A stretch of DNA of 64,000 bases from Arenimonas oryziterrae DSM 21050 = YC6267 (GCF_000420545.1 NZ_ATVD01000002.1:558001-622000), one strand, 5' to 3'; positions 8,436 through 20,420 are shown, counted from the first letter of the stretch. Notes: a model not told the origin generated them from the sequence alone. Translations and numbers: made by a program.

Positions 8436-8675
8436 ATGATCACGCTACGCGAGAAGGACAGCGGCAAGCTCATCGGCAGCATCACCGAGTCGGATCTGAA
8501 GATCCTCATCGACGCGCTGGAAGAAGAGAGCAGCACGGACCAGGACTACTACGTCGATGCGGCGACGCTCGACAAGATCCAGGAAGACACGCCCTACGCG
8601 GTGAACACGGTCACGCTGCTGCGTGCGGCCCTGGGCAGCAACGAAGGCATCGACATCGTGTGGTCGCGCGGCTGA
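8436..8675 (+). CDS. small conserved protein, unknown function
   Basis: 79 residues, acidic, soluble, no signal peptide. It opens MITLREKDSGKLIGSITESD and contains DQDYYVDAATLDKI and a C-terminal GIDIVWSRG. The ATG at 8436 is chosen because CAGGGGAAACGC gives a good Shine-Dalgarno. It is 28 bases after the aminotransferase and is followed by a terminator, so the two genes form a bicistronic unit. I recognise similar proteins of this length in related bacteria, but no established function. Confidence 0.8.
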   Translation: MITLREKDSGKLIGSITESDLKILIDALEEESSTDQDYYVDAATLDKIQEDTPYAVNTVTLLRAALGSNEGIDIVWSRG

Positions 8676-8699
8676 TCCCCCGCTTCGCTGGTCCGATCC

Positions 8700-8729
8700 A
8701 AAAGCCGGGTTCGCCCGGCCTTTTCTTTT
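8700..8729 (+). terminator. Rho-independent terminator
   Basis: GCCGGG, a TTCG loop and CCCGGC are followed by CTTTTCTTTT. It ends the aminotransferase/small-protein transcript. Confidence 0.88.
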
Positions 8730-8807
8730 GTGCCTTTGGGCGCGGGTGTGAAAGCAAGATTCCGCGGCGATTCGCTACACTGGCGTCGGTCGATCCGCTG
8801 GTGTCCC

Positions 8808-9653
8808 ATGTCCCTGCGCCGAAAACTCGCCGAGCACGGCTTCGAATCCAACGATGATTACGATCATGCCCTGCGTTCGCTGTTCGGGCAGGAGCCGGAT
8901 CATCTGCGCGTGCTGCACGTCGACGGCCTGGCCGGCCGGCGCAAGACCGCGTTCGCCCAGGCCCTCGGACGCGCCCTCGACTATCCGCATGTCCTGTATC
9001 ACGACTTCAGCGGCGAAGAGGCCCCGCCCGCGCCCTTCCCCGTGCAATTGGACGATGGCAGCACCGGGCCGGTCGAGCCGCCGCTGTCGGGATTCGAACG
9101 CGTGATGACCGAGGCCTGCGCCTATTCCGAAGCCGCGCAGACCCTGTTGATTCTGGACCAATTGCAGGCCGCGCACTTCGCCGACCAGGCCCGTCTCTAC
9201 CATTTCGTCATGAAGCGCGAATGGAGCAATGCCGCCGGCACCGTGCACGCCCATGGCAAGAATCTCCTGCTGGCGGTGATCTCCGAGCAGCCGCTGTACC
9301 ACTCGCTGGCCAAGTGCAGCTATCGCGTCTGGACCGATGCCCAGCGCGCGTTTCTCGACTACCGGCCCGGCGAGTTTGGCCTCGGTGTCGAAGCCCAGGG
9401 ACTGTTTGCGGCGATCGCCACCGTCTGCGTGGCCTTGCAGGCGGCGCCCACGCCGAGCGAGTTCGCGCACCTGCTGTCCGACCTCGTGCGCCATGCGCGC
9501 AGCGAGGACCAGATCCGGCAGAGTTTTTTCGGCCGCATCGAGAACATCGACCGGCCGCGCCTGTATTCGCCCGAACTGGTCGTGCCCTTGCGCGACCTGC
9601 TCGTCGAGCTCGAACGCCTGCTCGGCGCCGACGAAGTGATCCTAGGCGACTGA
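8808..9653 (+). CDS. P-loop-NTPase-like protein with degenerate Walker A
   Basis: 281 residues, cytoplasmic. HVDGLAGRRKTAFAQALGRA (about 38-57) looks like a Walker A loop, but the Gly before the Lys is replaced by Arg (GLAGRRKT against GxxxxGKT). TLLILDQLQAAHF resembles a Walker B strand. The remainder looks like the ATPase core of an AAA-like protein: a FERVMTEACAYSE region, LLAVISEQPLYHSLAK and a helical C-terminus. The ATG at 8808 is used; upstream residues in the open frame are not convincing. Function is unknown. The last 12 bases overlap the convergent MAPEG gene. Confidence 0.8.
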   Translation: MSLRRKLAEHGFESNDDYDHALRSLFGQEPDHLRVLHVDGLAGRRKTAFAQALGRALDYPHVLYHDFSGEEAPPAPFPVQLDDGSTGPVEPPLSGFERVMTEACAYSEAAQTLLILDQLQAAHFADQARLYHFVMKREWSNAAGTVHAHGKNLLLAVISEQPLYHSLAKCSYRVWTDAQRAFLDYRPGEFGLGVEAQGLFAAIATVCVALQAAPTPSEFAHLLSDLVRHARSEDQIRQSFFGRIENIDRPRLYSPELVVPLRDLLVELERLLGADEVILGD

Positions 9654-10037
9654 GAACTGCTGGAAGTAGCCGACGATGACCACCACGGCCATCGCCGCCA
9701 TTAGCAGCCAGGTGAACACGATACCCACCATCCGGCCCTTGGATGAGCCGCTGCTATGGCTCACGCCCCAGGCGTGCGCGACGCGCGACACCAGCAAGGT
9801 CGCGCCGAAGCCGTGGATCAGGTTCGTCGAGAAGCCGTTGAGCTCCATGCCACCGAGCAGCAGCAGTGCCAGCGGCATGTTCTCGATCGCATTGGCGTGC
9901 GCGCGCATCCGCTTGAGCAGTTCCCTGTCGCCACCGTCGCCCAGGCCGATCTTGTGCCGCAGACGCCAGGCCGCGACGCGCACCGCGAGGAAAATCACCA
10001 GCAGCACGCACAGGCCGCCATAGAGCATCGTGATCAT
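9642..10037 (-). CDS. MAPEG family membrane protein
   Basis: 131 residues with four hydrophobic segments and the MAPEG signature: the N-terminal VRVAAWRLRHKIGLGDGGDRELLKRMRAHANAIENMP block, then LLLLGGMELNGFS and SRVAHAWGVSHSSG. This family includes microsomal glutathione S-transferases and leukotriene synthases; bacterial members usually have no proven substrate. It is 5 bases after the DUF4920 gene and ends the long minus-strand run. It converges with the P-loop-like gene with a 12-base overlap. Confidence 0.9.
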   Translation of the reverse strand: MITMLYGGLCVLLVIFLAVRVAAWRLRHKIGLGDGGDRELLKRMRAHANAIENMPLALLLLGGMELNGFSTNLIHGFGATLLVSRVAHAWGVSHSSGSSKGRMVGIVFTWLLMAAMAVVVIVGYFQQFSVA

Positions 10038-10042
10038 GGCGC

Positions 10043-10510
10043 TTACTTGTCCCGGTCTGGCGCGGTGATCGAAACAGCGGTCGCGAGAATGCGGTATTCC
10101 TTCGGCAGCACGTCGTGCGCCGCATGCCCTTCATGGCCCGCGTCCTCGGCCATGTGCTTGGCCGCCTCGGGCGTCATCGCCTTCTCGCTGAGCACGCCGT
10201 AGACCACCGCGCGACCGCTGGCATCCTTGGGCACGGCGAACGCGTGATCCTTGACCATGACGCGCGCGGCCATGCCGTTTTCCTCGATCATCAGCCAGCA
10301 GCCTTCCTTCTGGCAGACCTCGGTGATGCGGCCGGCGAACAGCTGCGGCTTGTCGGCATAGGCCTGCGCATTCGCTGCCGCGATGTCGATCGACACGGCT
10401 TCGCCCTTCGGCAGCGGAGCGCCGAAATCGGCGGCTTTCGTGCTGAAGGCCAGTACCAGGCTCGCCGCCATCGCGGCGACGCCGATCATGTCGCGGGGAA
10501 GATTCTTCAT
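10043..10510 (-). CDS. DUF4920 domain secreted protein
   Basis: 155 residues. A signal peptide is visible (MKNLPRDMIGVAAMAASLVL, cleavage probably after STKA). The body has YADKPQLFAGRITEVCQKEGCWLMI and ARVMVKDHAFAVPKDASGR, the DUF4920 pattern with a conserved CxxxGCW motif that could bind metal or form a disulfide. HMAEDAGHEGHAAH is a His-rich stretch that may also bind metal. It lies between MBL hydrolase and MAPEG genes with gaps of 10 and 5 bases. Role unknown. Confidence 0.85.
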   Translation of the reverse strand: MKNLPRDMIGVAAMAASLVLAFSTKAADFGAPLPKGEAVSIDIAAANAQAYADKPQLFAGRITEVCQKEGCWLMIEENGMAARVMVKDHAFAVPKDASGRAVVYGVLSEKAMTPEAAKHMAEDAGHEGHAAHDVLPKEYRILATAVSITAPDRDK

Positions 10511-10520
10511 CGTCGTTTTC

Positions 10521-11396
10521 CTAGGCCGCCAGCGGCAGCGCGTTGAGTTCAGACAGGTCGTGGGTGGTCGAGTAGCGGCCCTTGTCGTCGCGCTGCACGT
10601 CCGACATCGCGCAGGCGACGTCGTGGGTGAAGAACAGGCGCACGCCACGGGCGAGTTTGTCTTCGAGAAAACGGCGCTTCTCGTCGATGATCATTTCCGG
10701 GTAACGGTCGTAACCCATGGTCACCGGCAGGTGCACCCAGGGCCGCCCGGGAATCAGGTCCGCGCAGAAAACTACGCCGCCCTGCCCGCCCGCGCCGACG
10801 ATCTCGGCGAGCATCAGCCCCGGCGTGTGGCCGTCGCTGTAATGGAAGCGCACGGATTTGCCGAGCGCATGGCAATGATCGCCATCGACGATCTCGAGGC
10901 GGCCGCTGGCCTTGAGCAGGGGCGCGAGTTCGGGGATGAAACTGGCGCGATCACGCGGGTGCGGATGCTGTGCGCGATCCCAGCAGGCTTCGCTGACCAC
11001 ATAGGTCGCGTTCGGGAACAGCAGCCCCGGCGCTTCGCCCTCGCGCCAGGCCGACAGCAGGCCGCCGGCATGGTCGAAATGCAGATGCGAGAGCACGACG
11101 ACGTCGATGTCCTCGTGCCGGAAACCGGCCTTCGCCAGACTGTCGAGCAGGACGTGCTCGGCTTCGACGACACCGAAGCGCTCGCGCATTTTCGGATCGA
11201 AGAACGCGCCGATGCCGGTTTCGAACAGCACGCGCTTGCCGGCCAGTCCGTCGGCGAGCAGGGCGCGGCAGGCCAGCGGAATGCGGTTCTCGGCATCGGG
11301 CTGGATCCATTTTTCCCACATGGCCTTGGGCACGTTGCCGAACATCGCGCCGCCATCGAGTTTCTGGGAATTGCCCAGCAGTGACCAGAGTTTCAT
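10521..11396 (-). CDS. MBL-fold metallo-hydrolase
   Basis: 291 residues. The metallo-beta-lactamase signature HLHFDHAGG (His104, His106, Asp108, His109) binds two metals; further ligands are in the YSDGHTPG and CADLIPG segments and in FTHDVACA. The overall pattern, with [13 protein letters not shown] near the N-terminus, matches the group that includes AHL-lactonase-like hydrolases and other small-molecule esterases. No signal peptide is present. Neighbouring genes are closely spaced on the same strand. The natural substrate cannot be assigned. Confidence 0.9.
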   Translation of the reverse strand: MKLWSLLGNSQKLDGGAMFGNVPKAMWEKWIQPDAENRIPLACRALLADGLAGKRVLFETGIGAFFDPKMRERFGVVEAEHVLLDSLAKAGFRHEDIDVVVLSHLHFDHAGGLLSAWREGEAPGLLFPNATYVVSEACWDRAQHPHPRDRASFIPELAPLLKASGRLEIVDGDHCHALGKSVRFHYSDGHTPGLMLAEIVGAGGQGGVVFCADLIPGRPWVHLPVTMGYDRYPEMIIDEKRRFLEDKLARGVRLFFTHDVACAMSDVQRDDKGRYSTTHDLSELNALPLAA

Positions 11397-11405
11397 GCCG
11401 CGATT

Positions 11406-11999
11406 CTACCTCTGGCCGCCTTCGGCCGGCGTTACGGAGAAGTACAGGACGAAATCCGCGCCGTCGGGCTTGTCGGACTTGACCTCGATCGACAGCGTCG
11501 ACACGCCCTGCACCAGGCGGCCCTGGCCAATGACATCGGGCACGTCTTCGCCCGGCAGCCAGCCGCGTTTCCAACCACGGATCGCCACGACGACCGGCGC
11601 AGTGGCCGGCAATTCGAACTTGCCGGCGGCATGCGCGGCGTCGGCCGGCACGGCGAGATTGTCACCCTCGCGATCGGTCAGCGACTTGAACGGCACCGAG
11701 AACAGCGGATCACCGGCGGCATTGACCTCGAACGTCCAGTCCGTGCTGCCCATCGAGCCGTCGTTCTGCGTGCGCACGCGATCGAGGTGCAGCACGACCT
11801 GCACGGGCGATTTCGCCACTTCCACCGGCGGTTTGGCCGTGGCGGTGGCGACGCGCACAGGCACCGCCGGCGCTTCCTCGCGATTGCCGTTGCGTACGTT
11901 CACGTACACCGTCGTCAGCGCCGCGATCAAGGCCGCGGAGCCGGCGAGAATGCCAGGCACGTGCGACAACGGGGACTTCTTTTCGCCTTCTGCGGACAT
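11406..11999 (-). CDS. membrane-anchored protein, unknown function
   Basis: 197 residues. A short charged N-terminus (MSAEGEKKS) precedes one transmembrane segment (about residues 13-33), then an Ala/Val/Pro-rich linker and a soluble domain with PVQVVLHLDRVRTQNDGSMG and WTFEVNAAGDPLFSVP, which looks like a beta-rich periplasmic domain. No family is recognised with certainty. It lies between ggt (51-base gap) and the MBL hydrolase (9-base gap). Confidence 0.75.
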   Translation of the reverse strand: MSAEGEKKSPLSHVPGILAGSAALIAALTTVYVNVRNGNREEAPAVPVRVATATAKPPVEVAKSPVQVVLHLDRVRTQNDGSMGSTDWTFEVNAAGDPLFSVPFKSLTDREGDNLAVPADAAHAAGKFELPATAPVVVAIRGWKRGWLPGEDVPDVIGQGRLVQGVSTLSIEVKSDKPDGADFVLYFSVTPAEGGQR

Positions 12000-12050
12000 C
12001 GTGCGGTTCCTGTCGACTTTCTCGGTTCGGGTTCGGCTCGTTGCTTGCGG

Positions 12051-14059
<2,009 letters not shown>

Positions 14060-14110
14060 TCAGGCAGCACGAACGGCGGGAGCTTGCCGGAATGACGGAT
14101 TCGACGGGCC

Positions 14111-14629
14111 TTATTTGGCTTCGACGAAGACGTACTTGCCACCGGCCGCTTCCACAACGGTCTGGACGCGACCGCTGTCGATCGGCTTGCCGATGAACAG
14201 GACTTTCGATCCCTTGACCGCATCGGGTTCGGCACCGGTGAACGCAGCGACGATCAGATCGGCCATCTTGGTGCTGTCGGGCGAACCGAACGCGAGCATG
14301 TTGCCGGGCGTGACCGTGCGAGCGATCGCCGTCTGCACAAGATCAAACTGGCGGTCGTACTGGCTCTTGTTGTCCGGATCGGCCGGATCGGGCGTGGTGC
14401 TGTTGGCCGGCAGGTAATAACCGATGGTGCGATCGGTGACACCTTCCTGGTTCTGGCCCGCGACCTGGCCCAGATACGTCTTCCAGGCATTGTCGTCGGT
14501 GCCCGACGGCGCGGTCAGCACGACCGGCGCTTTGGCTTCTTTCTTGGTTTCGTCGGACTGCTCGCCCGAGCAAGCCGACACGAGCAGGGTGAGCGAAAGC
14601 AGGAACAGGGCAATCAATGAGCGTGACAT
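14111..14629 (-). CDS. lipoprotein, unknown function
   Basis: 172 residues. The N-terminal MSRSLIALFLLSLTLLVSAC has a lipobox (LVSAC) for lipid attachment and signal peptidase II cleavage. The mature part is soluble, with APSGTDDNAWKTYLGQV, GYYLPANSTTPDP, and a C-terminal VLFIGKPIDSGRVQTVVEAA segment that may be a small alpha/beta domain. The start at 14629 is chosen over an upstream ATG (14656) because it places the signal sequence properly. It lies between coaD and the ferredoxin gene. Not recognised beyond a conserved lipoprotein. Confidence 0.8.
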   Translation of the reverse strand: MSRSLIALFLLSLTLLVSACSGEQSDETKKEAKAPVVLTAPSGTDDNAWKTYLGQVAGQNQEGVTDRTIGYYLPANSTTPDPADPDNKSQYDRQFDLVQTAIARTVTPGNMLAFGSPDSTKMADLIVAAFTGAEPDAVKGSKVLFIGKPIDSGRVQTVVEAAGGKYVFVEAK

Positions 14630-14652
14630 GGCGCTACCTCTTCTGTGGACCT

Positions 14653-15763
<1,111 letters not shown>

Positions 15764-15820
15764 CGGGAAGCCTCGGGGGCGGGTGATAACATCGGCGCAT
15801 TGTCCTTCATCCCCCCGACG

Positions 15821-16912
15821 ATGTTCGAATTCCTCAAGAAAAAGACCGCCGCCCCCGATCCGGCTGCCGCCAAACCCGAGGCGCCGGCCCGGTCTGGCTT
15901 CAGCCCCGAGGACCTGGCCCGCGCTTTCACCGCGAGCCAGGAAGAGAAAGCCGCGCGCGCCGAAGCCGAAAAGGCCCAGGCCCGCGAGGCGATGAAGGAA
16001 ACTTTGGCGACGAGCCTGCTCGCGCGCAGCCTCGGCGGACTGTTCTCGCGCCATCCCAAGCTCGACGAAGACCTGCTCGACGACATCGAGACCGCGCTGA
16101 TCAGCGCCGATGTCGGCGTGCCCGCGACGACCGACCTGCTGGGCAAACTGCGCAAGCGCATGAACGCGCGCGAATTCGCCGATGCGCGCGCCCTGCTCAT
16201 CGCCCTGCGTATCGAGCTACTGGCGATGCTCGCGCCGGTCGCCAAGCCGCTGGTCATCGACGGCACGCACAAGCCGTTCACCATCCTCACGGTCGGCGTC
16301 AACGGCGTGGGCAAGACCACGACGATCGGCAAGCTCGCTCGTCGCTTCCAGGAAGACGGACACAGCCTGATGCTCGCCGCGGGCGACACCTTCCGTGCCG
16401 CGGCCGTCGAACAGCTGAAGATCTGGGGCGAACGCAACAACGTCGTGGTCATCGCGCAGGGACAGAACGCCGATGCCGCGTCGGTCGCGTTCGATGCCGT
16501 GCAGGCGGCGACCTCGCGCGGCTTCGACATCCTCATCGCCGACACCGCCGGACGCCTGCACACGCAGGCCGGACTGATGGCCGAACTCGGCAAGATCCGC
16601 CGCGTCATCGCCAAGGTCGACGAAAGCGCGCCGCATGAAGTGCTCATGGTCATCGATGGCACCACGGGCCAGAACGCGCTCAACCAGTTGCGCGCGTTCC
16701 ATCAGGCCGTCACGGTCACCGGCCTGGTGGTCACCAAGCTCGACGGCACGGCCAAGGGCGGCGTGGTGTTCGCGCTCGCGCGCGAGTTCGCGATTCCGAT
16801 CCGCTACATCGGCCTGGGCGAGAAACCCGAGGACCTGCGCATCTTCGACCGCGAGGCCTTCGTCGATGCCTTGCTGCCCGACTCCCTGCTGCCGGAAGCC
16901 CGGACCGCCTGA
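15821..16912 (+). CDS. ftsY: signal recognition particle receptor FtsY
   Basis: 363 residues. A short acidic/alanine-rich A domain (about 1-60) precedes the N domain and the GTPase G domain: G1 GVNGVGKTTTIGKL, G3 DTAGRLHTQ, G4 TKLDGTAKGG, closing GLGEKPEDLRIFD. It docks ribosome-SRP complexes at the membrane. The ATG at 15821 is used; the frame is open upstream but the 5-prime part overlaps rsmD. An extended -10 (TGATAACAT, 15784-15792) is a plausible promoter. The next gene starts in the stop codon (TGATG). ftsE/ftsX do not follow. Confidence 0.96.
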   Translation: MFEFLKKKTAAPDPAAAKPEAPARSGFSPEDLARAFTASQEEKAARAEAEKAQAREAMKETLATSLLARSLGGLFSRHPKLDEDLLDDIETALISADVGVPATTDLLGKLRKRMNAREFADARALLIALRIELLAMLAPVAKPLVIDGTHKPFTILTVGVNGVGKTTTIGKLARRFQEDGHSLMLAAGDTFRAAAVEQLKIWGERNNVVVIAQGQNADAASVAFDAVQAATSRGFDILIADTAGRLHTQAGLMAELGKIRRVIAKVDESAPHEVLMVIDGTTGQNALNQLRAFHQAVTVTGLVVTKLDGTAKGGVVFALAREFAIPIRYIGLGEKPEDLRIFDREAFVDALLPDSLLPEARTA

Positions 16913-18054
16913 TGGCGCTCGGCACGCGCGGCCGCCGCTGGCTGAAAATTCTTGCGGTCTTCGGCCTGGTGCTGGCGATCGGTGCGTGGTGGGTCGACCG
17001 CCAGCTGGAACCGCACCGGCTCACCGAACTGGTGCTGCGCAAGGCGGGTGAATCGCTCAAGCTCGAACTGAGCTATTCCGGCGACCCGGACTACGCACTC
17101 AAACCCGAGCCGCGCCTGCTGATTCCGAATTTCGTGGTGCGCGATCCGGTCGACGGCAAGGTGCTGCTGACGGCGAAACGTATCGAAGTCTCCCTGCCCT
17201 GGGACACGCTGACCGGCGGCGCGCCGGTGATCACCCGCATCGAACTCGACAAACCCGTGCTCGATCTGCCCGGCCTGCTGCGCTGGCAGGCGACACGACC
17301 GAAAACGCCGTTCGAATTGCCGACGCTGACCAAGGGCCTGCACGTGCGCGACGGCACGATCCGGCACGACGCGTTCACGCTGACGAAACTCGAACTCGAT
17401 CTGCCGCATCTGCAAACCGGTGAGGCGGCGGAAGCCTCCGTCGCCGGACATCTGGTCGCGGGTACGACGGCGGTGGACCTGAAACTCTTCCTGACTGCGG
17501 CGACGCCGGGCCTGGCTTCGGATTTCACGCTCAGCGGCAGCGGATCGCTGGAACAGCAGCCCAAGCCTTTGCCGTTCAAGCTGCACCTGGCCGGTCACTA
17601 TCTTTCCGATGACACGGCGTTTTCGGTGACCGCGACGAAGCTCGATTTCGAAGGCGCCTCGCCGCTGCCGAATCTGCAAGGCAAGGCCGATTTCGCTCTC
17701 GGCGAGAAGATGAAGTTCAACTTCGACGGCCTGCTGCGCGACTGGCCGGAAGACTGGCCTGCCCTGCCCCAGCCGATCGCAAACGACACGAAAAATCTGC
17801 CGCTTCGGCTGTCGTACCTGGGCGATACCGGTCTCGGCGACCCGCTTTCGCTCGATATCGTCCAGGGCGAAACGAAGATGCATGCGAGCCTGCGCATCGA
17901 AGAAATGCAGCAATGGGTCGCCAAGCCCGATGGCGCGCTGCTGCCGCCGCTCAATGCGACGATCAGTACGCCCACGCTGGAATTCGACGGCATCGAGCTC
18001 GAGGGCGTCGAGATCGAAATCCGCGACAGCGCGCCGCCTGCCGCGCAGCCCTGA
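16912..18054 (+). CDS. AsmA-like inner-membrane-anchored protein
   Basis: 380 residues. One N-terminal transmembrane segment (about 11-28) is followed by RQLEPHRLTELVLRKAGESLKLEL and a long beta-rich periplasmic domain with repeated DFxLSG and LxLDL strands (PLPFKLHLAGHYLSDD, LDFEGASPLPNLQGKADFAL). This is the architecture of AsmA/TamB-like proteins thought to move or balance outer-membrane lipids, but the similarity is general. Its ATG overlaps the ftsY stop by one base and mutY follows after two bases, so it belongs to one operon. Confidence 0.78.
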   Translation: MALGTRGRRWLKILAVFGLVLAIGAWWVDRQLEPHRLTELVLRKAGESLKLELSYSGDPDYALKPEPRLLIPNFVVRDPVDGKVLLTAKRIEVSLPWDTLTGGAPVITRIELDKPVLDLPGLLRWQATRPKTPFELPTLTKGLHVRDGTIRHDAFTLTKLELDLPHLQTGEAAEASVAGHLVAGTTAVDLKLFLTAATPGLASDFTLSGSGSLEQQPKPLPFKLHLAGHYLSDDTAFSVTATKLDFEGASPLPNLQGKADFALGEKMKFNFDGLLRDWPEDWPALPQPIANDTKNLPLRLSYLGDTGLGDPLSLDIVQGETKMHASLRIEEMQQWVAKPDGALLPPLNATISTPTLEFDGIELEGVEIEIRDSAPPAAQP

Positions 18055-18056
18055 TC

Positions 18057-19106
18057 GTGGCCGAAACCGATTCCTTCGCCGAACGACTGCTGCGCTGGTT
18101 CGACACCAGTGGCCGGCACGACCTGCCCTGGCAGCATCCGCGTTCGCCGTACAACGTGTGGTTGTCGGAAATCATGCTGCAGCAGACGCAGGTGCAGACG
18201 GTCATTCCGTATTTCGAGCGCTTCGTGCGCGAACTGCCGACCTTGCGTGATCTTGCCGCCGCCGATCTCGATCGCGTGCTCGCGCTCTGGGCGGGACTGG
18301 GCTACTACGCCCGCGCGCGCAACCTGCACAAGGCCGCGCGTGTCTGCGTGGAGTTGCACGATGGCGAGCTACCCGCGGATTTCGAGGCGCTGTCGGCCCT
18401 GCCTGGCATCGGTCGCAGTACGGCCGGCGCGATCCTGGCGCAGGCGCACGGCCTGCGTTACGCGATTCTCGATGGCAACGTGAAGCGCAGTCTGTGCCGC
18501 TTCCATGGCGTCGATGGCTGGCCGGGTTCGTCGGCGGTCGAGAAAAAACTGTGGGAGCTTGCGGAAGAACATCTGCCGCAGACACGGCTGGCCGACTACT
18601 CGCAGGCGATCATGGATTTCGGTGCGACCCTGTGCACGCGCAGCGACCCCTCCTGCATGTTCTGCCCCCTGCAGGCCGATTGCGTGGCGCTGCGCGAAGG
18701 CCGCGTCGAACAACTGCCGGAATCCAAGCCGGGCAAACCGCTGCCGGAACGGCGCACCGTAATGCTGGTGCTGCGCGATGCCCACGGCCGCGTGCTGCTC
18801 GCGCGCCGACCGCCGAGCGGCGTGTGGTCGGGCATGTGGTCGCTGCCGGAAGTCGCCGATCACGACGAGGCGCGTCTGTTTGTCGAGGCCCATGCCCGCG
18901 CGGATTTTGACGCGAACACGCCGATGGCGCTGATCGAGCACACCTTCAGCCACTATCGACTGCACATCGCGCCACTGCTGTGGCACGGCGCCGCCGCGAC
19001 CGTGCAGATCAGCGACAATGACCAGTACCGTTGGCAGGCGCTGGCGACCCTGGACGAGGTTGGTCTGCCGGCGCCGGTCAAAAAACTGCTCGCGACCCTG
19101 CCCTGA
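18057..19106 (+). CDS. mutY: adenine DNA glycosylase
   Basis: 349 residues from GTG at 18057, two bases after the upstream stop. It removes adenine mispaired with 8-oxoguanine. Catalytic Glu is in [12 protein letters not shown], the helix-hairpin-helix is [13 protein letters not shown], the catalytic Asp is in [11 protein letters not shown], and the 4Fe-4S cluster loop is C-x6-C-x2-C-x5-C ([17 protein letters not shown]). The C-terminal NUDIX-like domain ([19 protein letters not shown]) recognises 8-oxoG. yggX follows, as in many gammaproteobacteria. Confidence 0.95.
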   Translation: MAETDSFAERLLRWFDTSGRHDLPWQHPRSPYNVWLSEIMLQQTQVQTVIPYFERFVRELPTLRDLAAADLDRVLALWAGLGYYARARNLHKAARVCVELHDGELPADFEALSALPGIGRSTAGAILAQAHGLRYAILDGNVKRSLCRFHGVDGWPGSSAVEKKLWELAEEHLPQTRLADYSQAIMDFGATLCTRSDPSCMFCPLQADCVALREGRVEQLPESKPGKPLPERRTVMLVLRDAHGRVLLARRPPSGVWSGMWSLPEVADHDEARLFVEAHARADFDANTPMALIEHTFSHYRLHIAPLLWHGAAATVQISDNDQYRWQALATLDEVGLPAPVKKLLATLP

Positions 19107-19128
19107 ATTCCCGCGCATCGAGAAGCCC

Positions 19129-19401
19129 ATGTCCCGCACCGTGTTCTGCCAGAAGCATCAGATCGACACCGAAGGCCTCGCCTTCATTCCCTGGCCCGGC
19201 GCCATGGGCAAGCGCGTGTTCGAAAACATCGGCAAGGCGGCCTGGGCCGAATGGCTGGCGCACCAGACGATGTTGATCAACGAAAACCGCCTGTCCCCGC
19301 TCGATCCCAAACATCGCGCCTATCTCGAAACCGAAATGGAAAAATTCCTGTTCGGCGACGGCGCGGAAGCCCCCGCCGGCTACGTCCCGCCGAGCCCCTG
19401 A
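19129..19401 (+). CDS. yggX: oxidative damage protection protein / Fe(II) trafficking protein
   Basis: 90 residues, full length: [58 protein letters not shown]. YggX limits iron-driven oxidative damage, probably by handling labile iron for Fe-S repair. mutY-yggX is a conserved pair, and both relate to oxidative damage. A REP-like element starts directly after the stop. Confidence 0.95.
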   Translation: MSRTVFCQKHQIDTEGLAFIPWPGAMGKRVFENIGKAAWAEWLAHQTMLINENRLSPLDPKHRAYLETEMEKFLFGDGAEAPAGYVPPSP

Positions 19402-19402
19402 G

Positions 19403-19433
19403 CATGTAGGAGCGGACCTGGCCGCGACTCTGT
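19403..19433. repeat. REP-like element after yggX
   Basis: TGTAGGAGCGGACCTGGCCGCGA resembles the GTAGGAGC repeat family seen at 148, 34392 and 49299. It is a single, less perfect arm. Confidence 0.55.
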
Positions 19434-19472
19434 AACCCCGCGCGTCATAACCATTGCCGGAGGAAACACCCC

Positions 19473-19940
19473 ATGGCCCTGGAACCCGATCATGCAATCC
19501 GACGCGCCGCCAACGCGCTGATCGCTTCGAAACGTCTCGCGCTGATCGCCTGCTTGCTGTTAGCGAGCCAAGCCGTCGCCGCACCCGATACCTTGCCCGG
19601 TGCGCAGGCCCCCGCAGACTTCGCGTCACTGACCGACCTGCGGACTTGGGTCGAGGCCAACAAGGGTTTCGGCCATCCGCAAAGCATCGCGACCGATCTC
19701 GTCGGTCTGCAGGTGATCGTGGTCTGGAACACGCCTTTCTCCGGCCGCAATGGCACCTATGTGCATACGTATCGCCTGGACGCGACGCGACGCTGGCATC
19801 GCGTCGACACGTCCTTCTTCGAGCGGCCCGAGCCCATGTCCTATGCCTATGTCGACGGCAACAGCGCCGACGTGGTCTATGTCGGCCCCAGCGGCCGCAC
19901 GCTGAAAAAACTTCCGCTGGCCGCCCTGCGTTTCAAATAA
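19473..19940 (+). CDS. exported protein, unknown function
   Basis: 155 residues. A good ribosome binding site (GCCGGAGGAAACACCCC) precedes the ATG. A long n-region (MALEPDHAIRRAANALIASK) leads to a hydrophobic core (LALIACLLLASQ) with likely cleavage after AVAA. The mature part has WVEANKGFGHPQS, VVWNTPFSGRNGTYVHTYRL and ADVVYVGPSGRTLKKL. No family is recognised. The next gene follows after 33 bases. Confidence 0.78.
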   Translation: MALEPDHAIRRAANALIASKRLALIACLLLASQAVAAPDTLPGAQAPADFASLTDLRTWVEANKGFGHPQSIATDLVGLQVIVVWNTPFSGRNGTYVHTYRLDATRRWHRVDTSFFERPEPMSYAYVDGNSADVVYVGPSGRTLKKLPLAALRFK

Positions 19941-19973
19941 CCGCGCCCTCTCACTCTCACGAAGGACAGGTCC

Positions 19974-20354
19974 ATGCGCTATCTCATCTCGGTCACGCTG
20001 ATCCTCGCCGGACTCATCCACCTCCTGCCGGTCTCCGGCATGATCGGACCGGAGCGACTGAGCGCGCTCTATGGCATCGGCTTCGAAGAACCAAATCTCG
20101 CCATCCTCATGCGCCATCGCGCGGTGCTGCTCGGCCTGCTCGGCGCTTTCCTCGTCGCCGCTGCCTTTCTGCCCGCGCTGCAACCCAGTGCATTCGCGCT
20201 CGGCTTCGCGAGCGTGCTCTCCTTCCTGTTCCTCGCGTGGAGTACCGGCAACTACAACCCGAACGTCGCAAAGGTGGTGGCGGCGGATGTAGTGGCGGCC
20301 GTGTTGCTGGTGATCGGACTGGTCGCCTACGTTCTGGTGCAGCGGCGTAGTTGA
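19974..20354 (+). CDS. small integral membrane protein, unknown function
   Basis: 126 residues with four hydrophobic segments (about 3-21, 46-64, 70-90, 102-121). It begins MRYLISVTLILAGLIHLLPV and contains MRHRAVLLGLLGAFLVAAAF. Proteins like this are, from memory, sometimes labelled phosphopantetheine adenylyltransferase in databases; it has none of the CoaD motifs, and the genuine coaD is at 14653. A terminator follows. Function unknown. Confidence 0.8.
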   Translation: MRYLISVTLILAGLIHLLPVSGMIGPERLSALYGIGFEEPNLAILMRHRAVLLGLLGAFLVAAAFLPALQPSAFALGFASVLSFLFLAWSTGNYNPNVAKVVAADVVAAVLLVIGLVAYVLVQRRS

Positions 20355-20373
20355 ACGATGCGTTTTACACGCG

Positions 20374-20402
20374 CAAACAAAAGCCGCAACGCGTGCGGCT
20401 TT
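20374..20402 (-). terminator. bidirectional terminator after tRNA-Phe
   Basis: AAAGCCGCA and TGCGGCTTT form a 9-base-pair stem with a 5-base loop. On the minus strand it is followed by TTTTGTTT, so it mainly ends the tRNA-Phe transcript; it can also stop the convergent membrane-protein gene. Confidence 0.8.
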
Positions 20403-20420
20403 CGTAAGTCATTGAAATAG

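Noticed and set aside
16804..17913. 369-codon minus-strand frame opposite ftsY and the AsmA-like gene
   Set aside because: Shadow frame; GTPase motifs and operon spacing support the plus strand.
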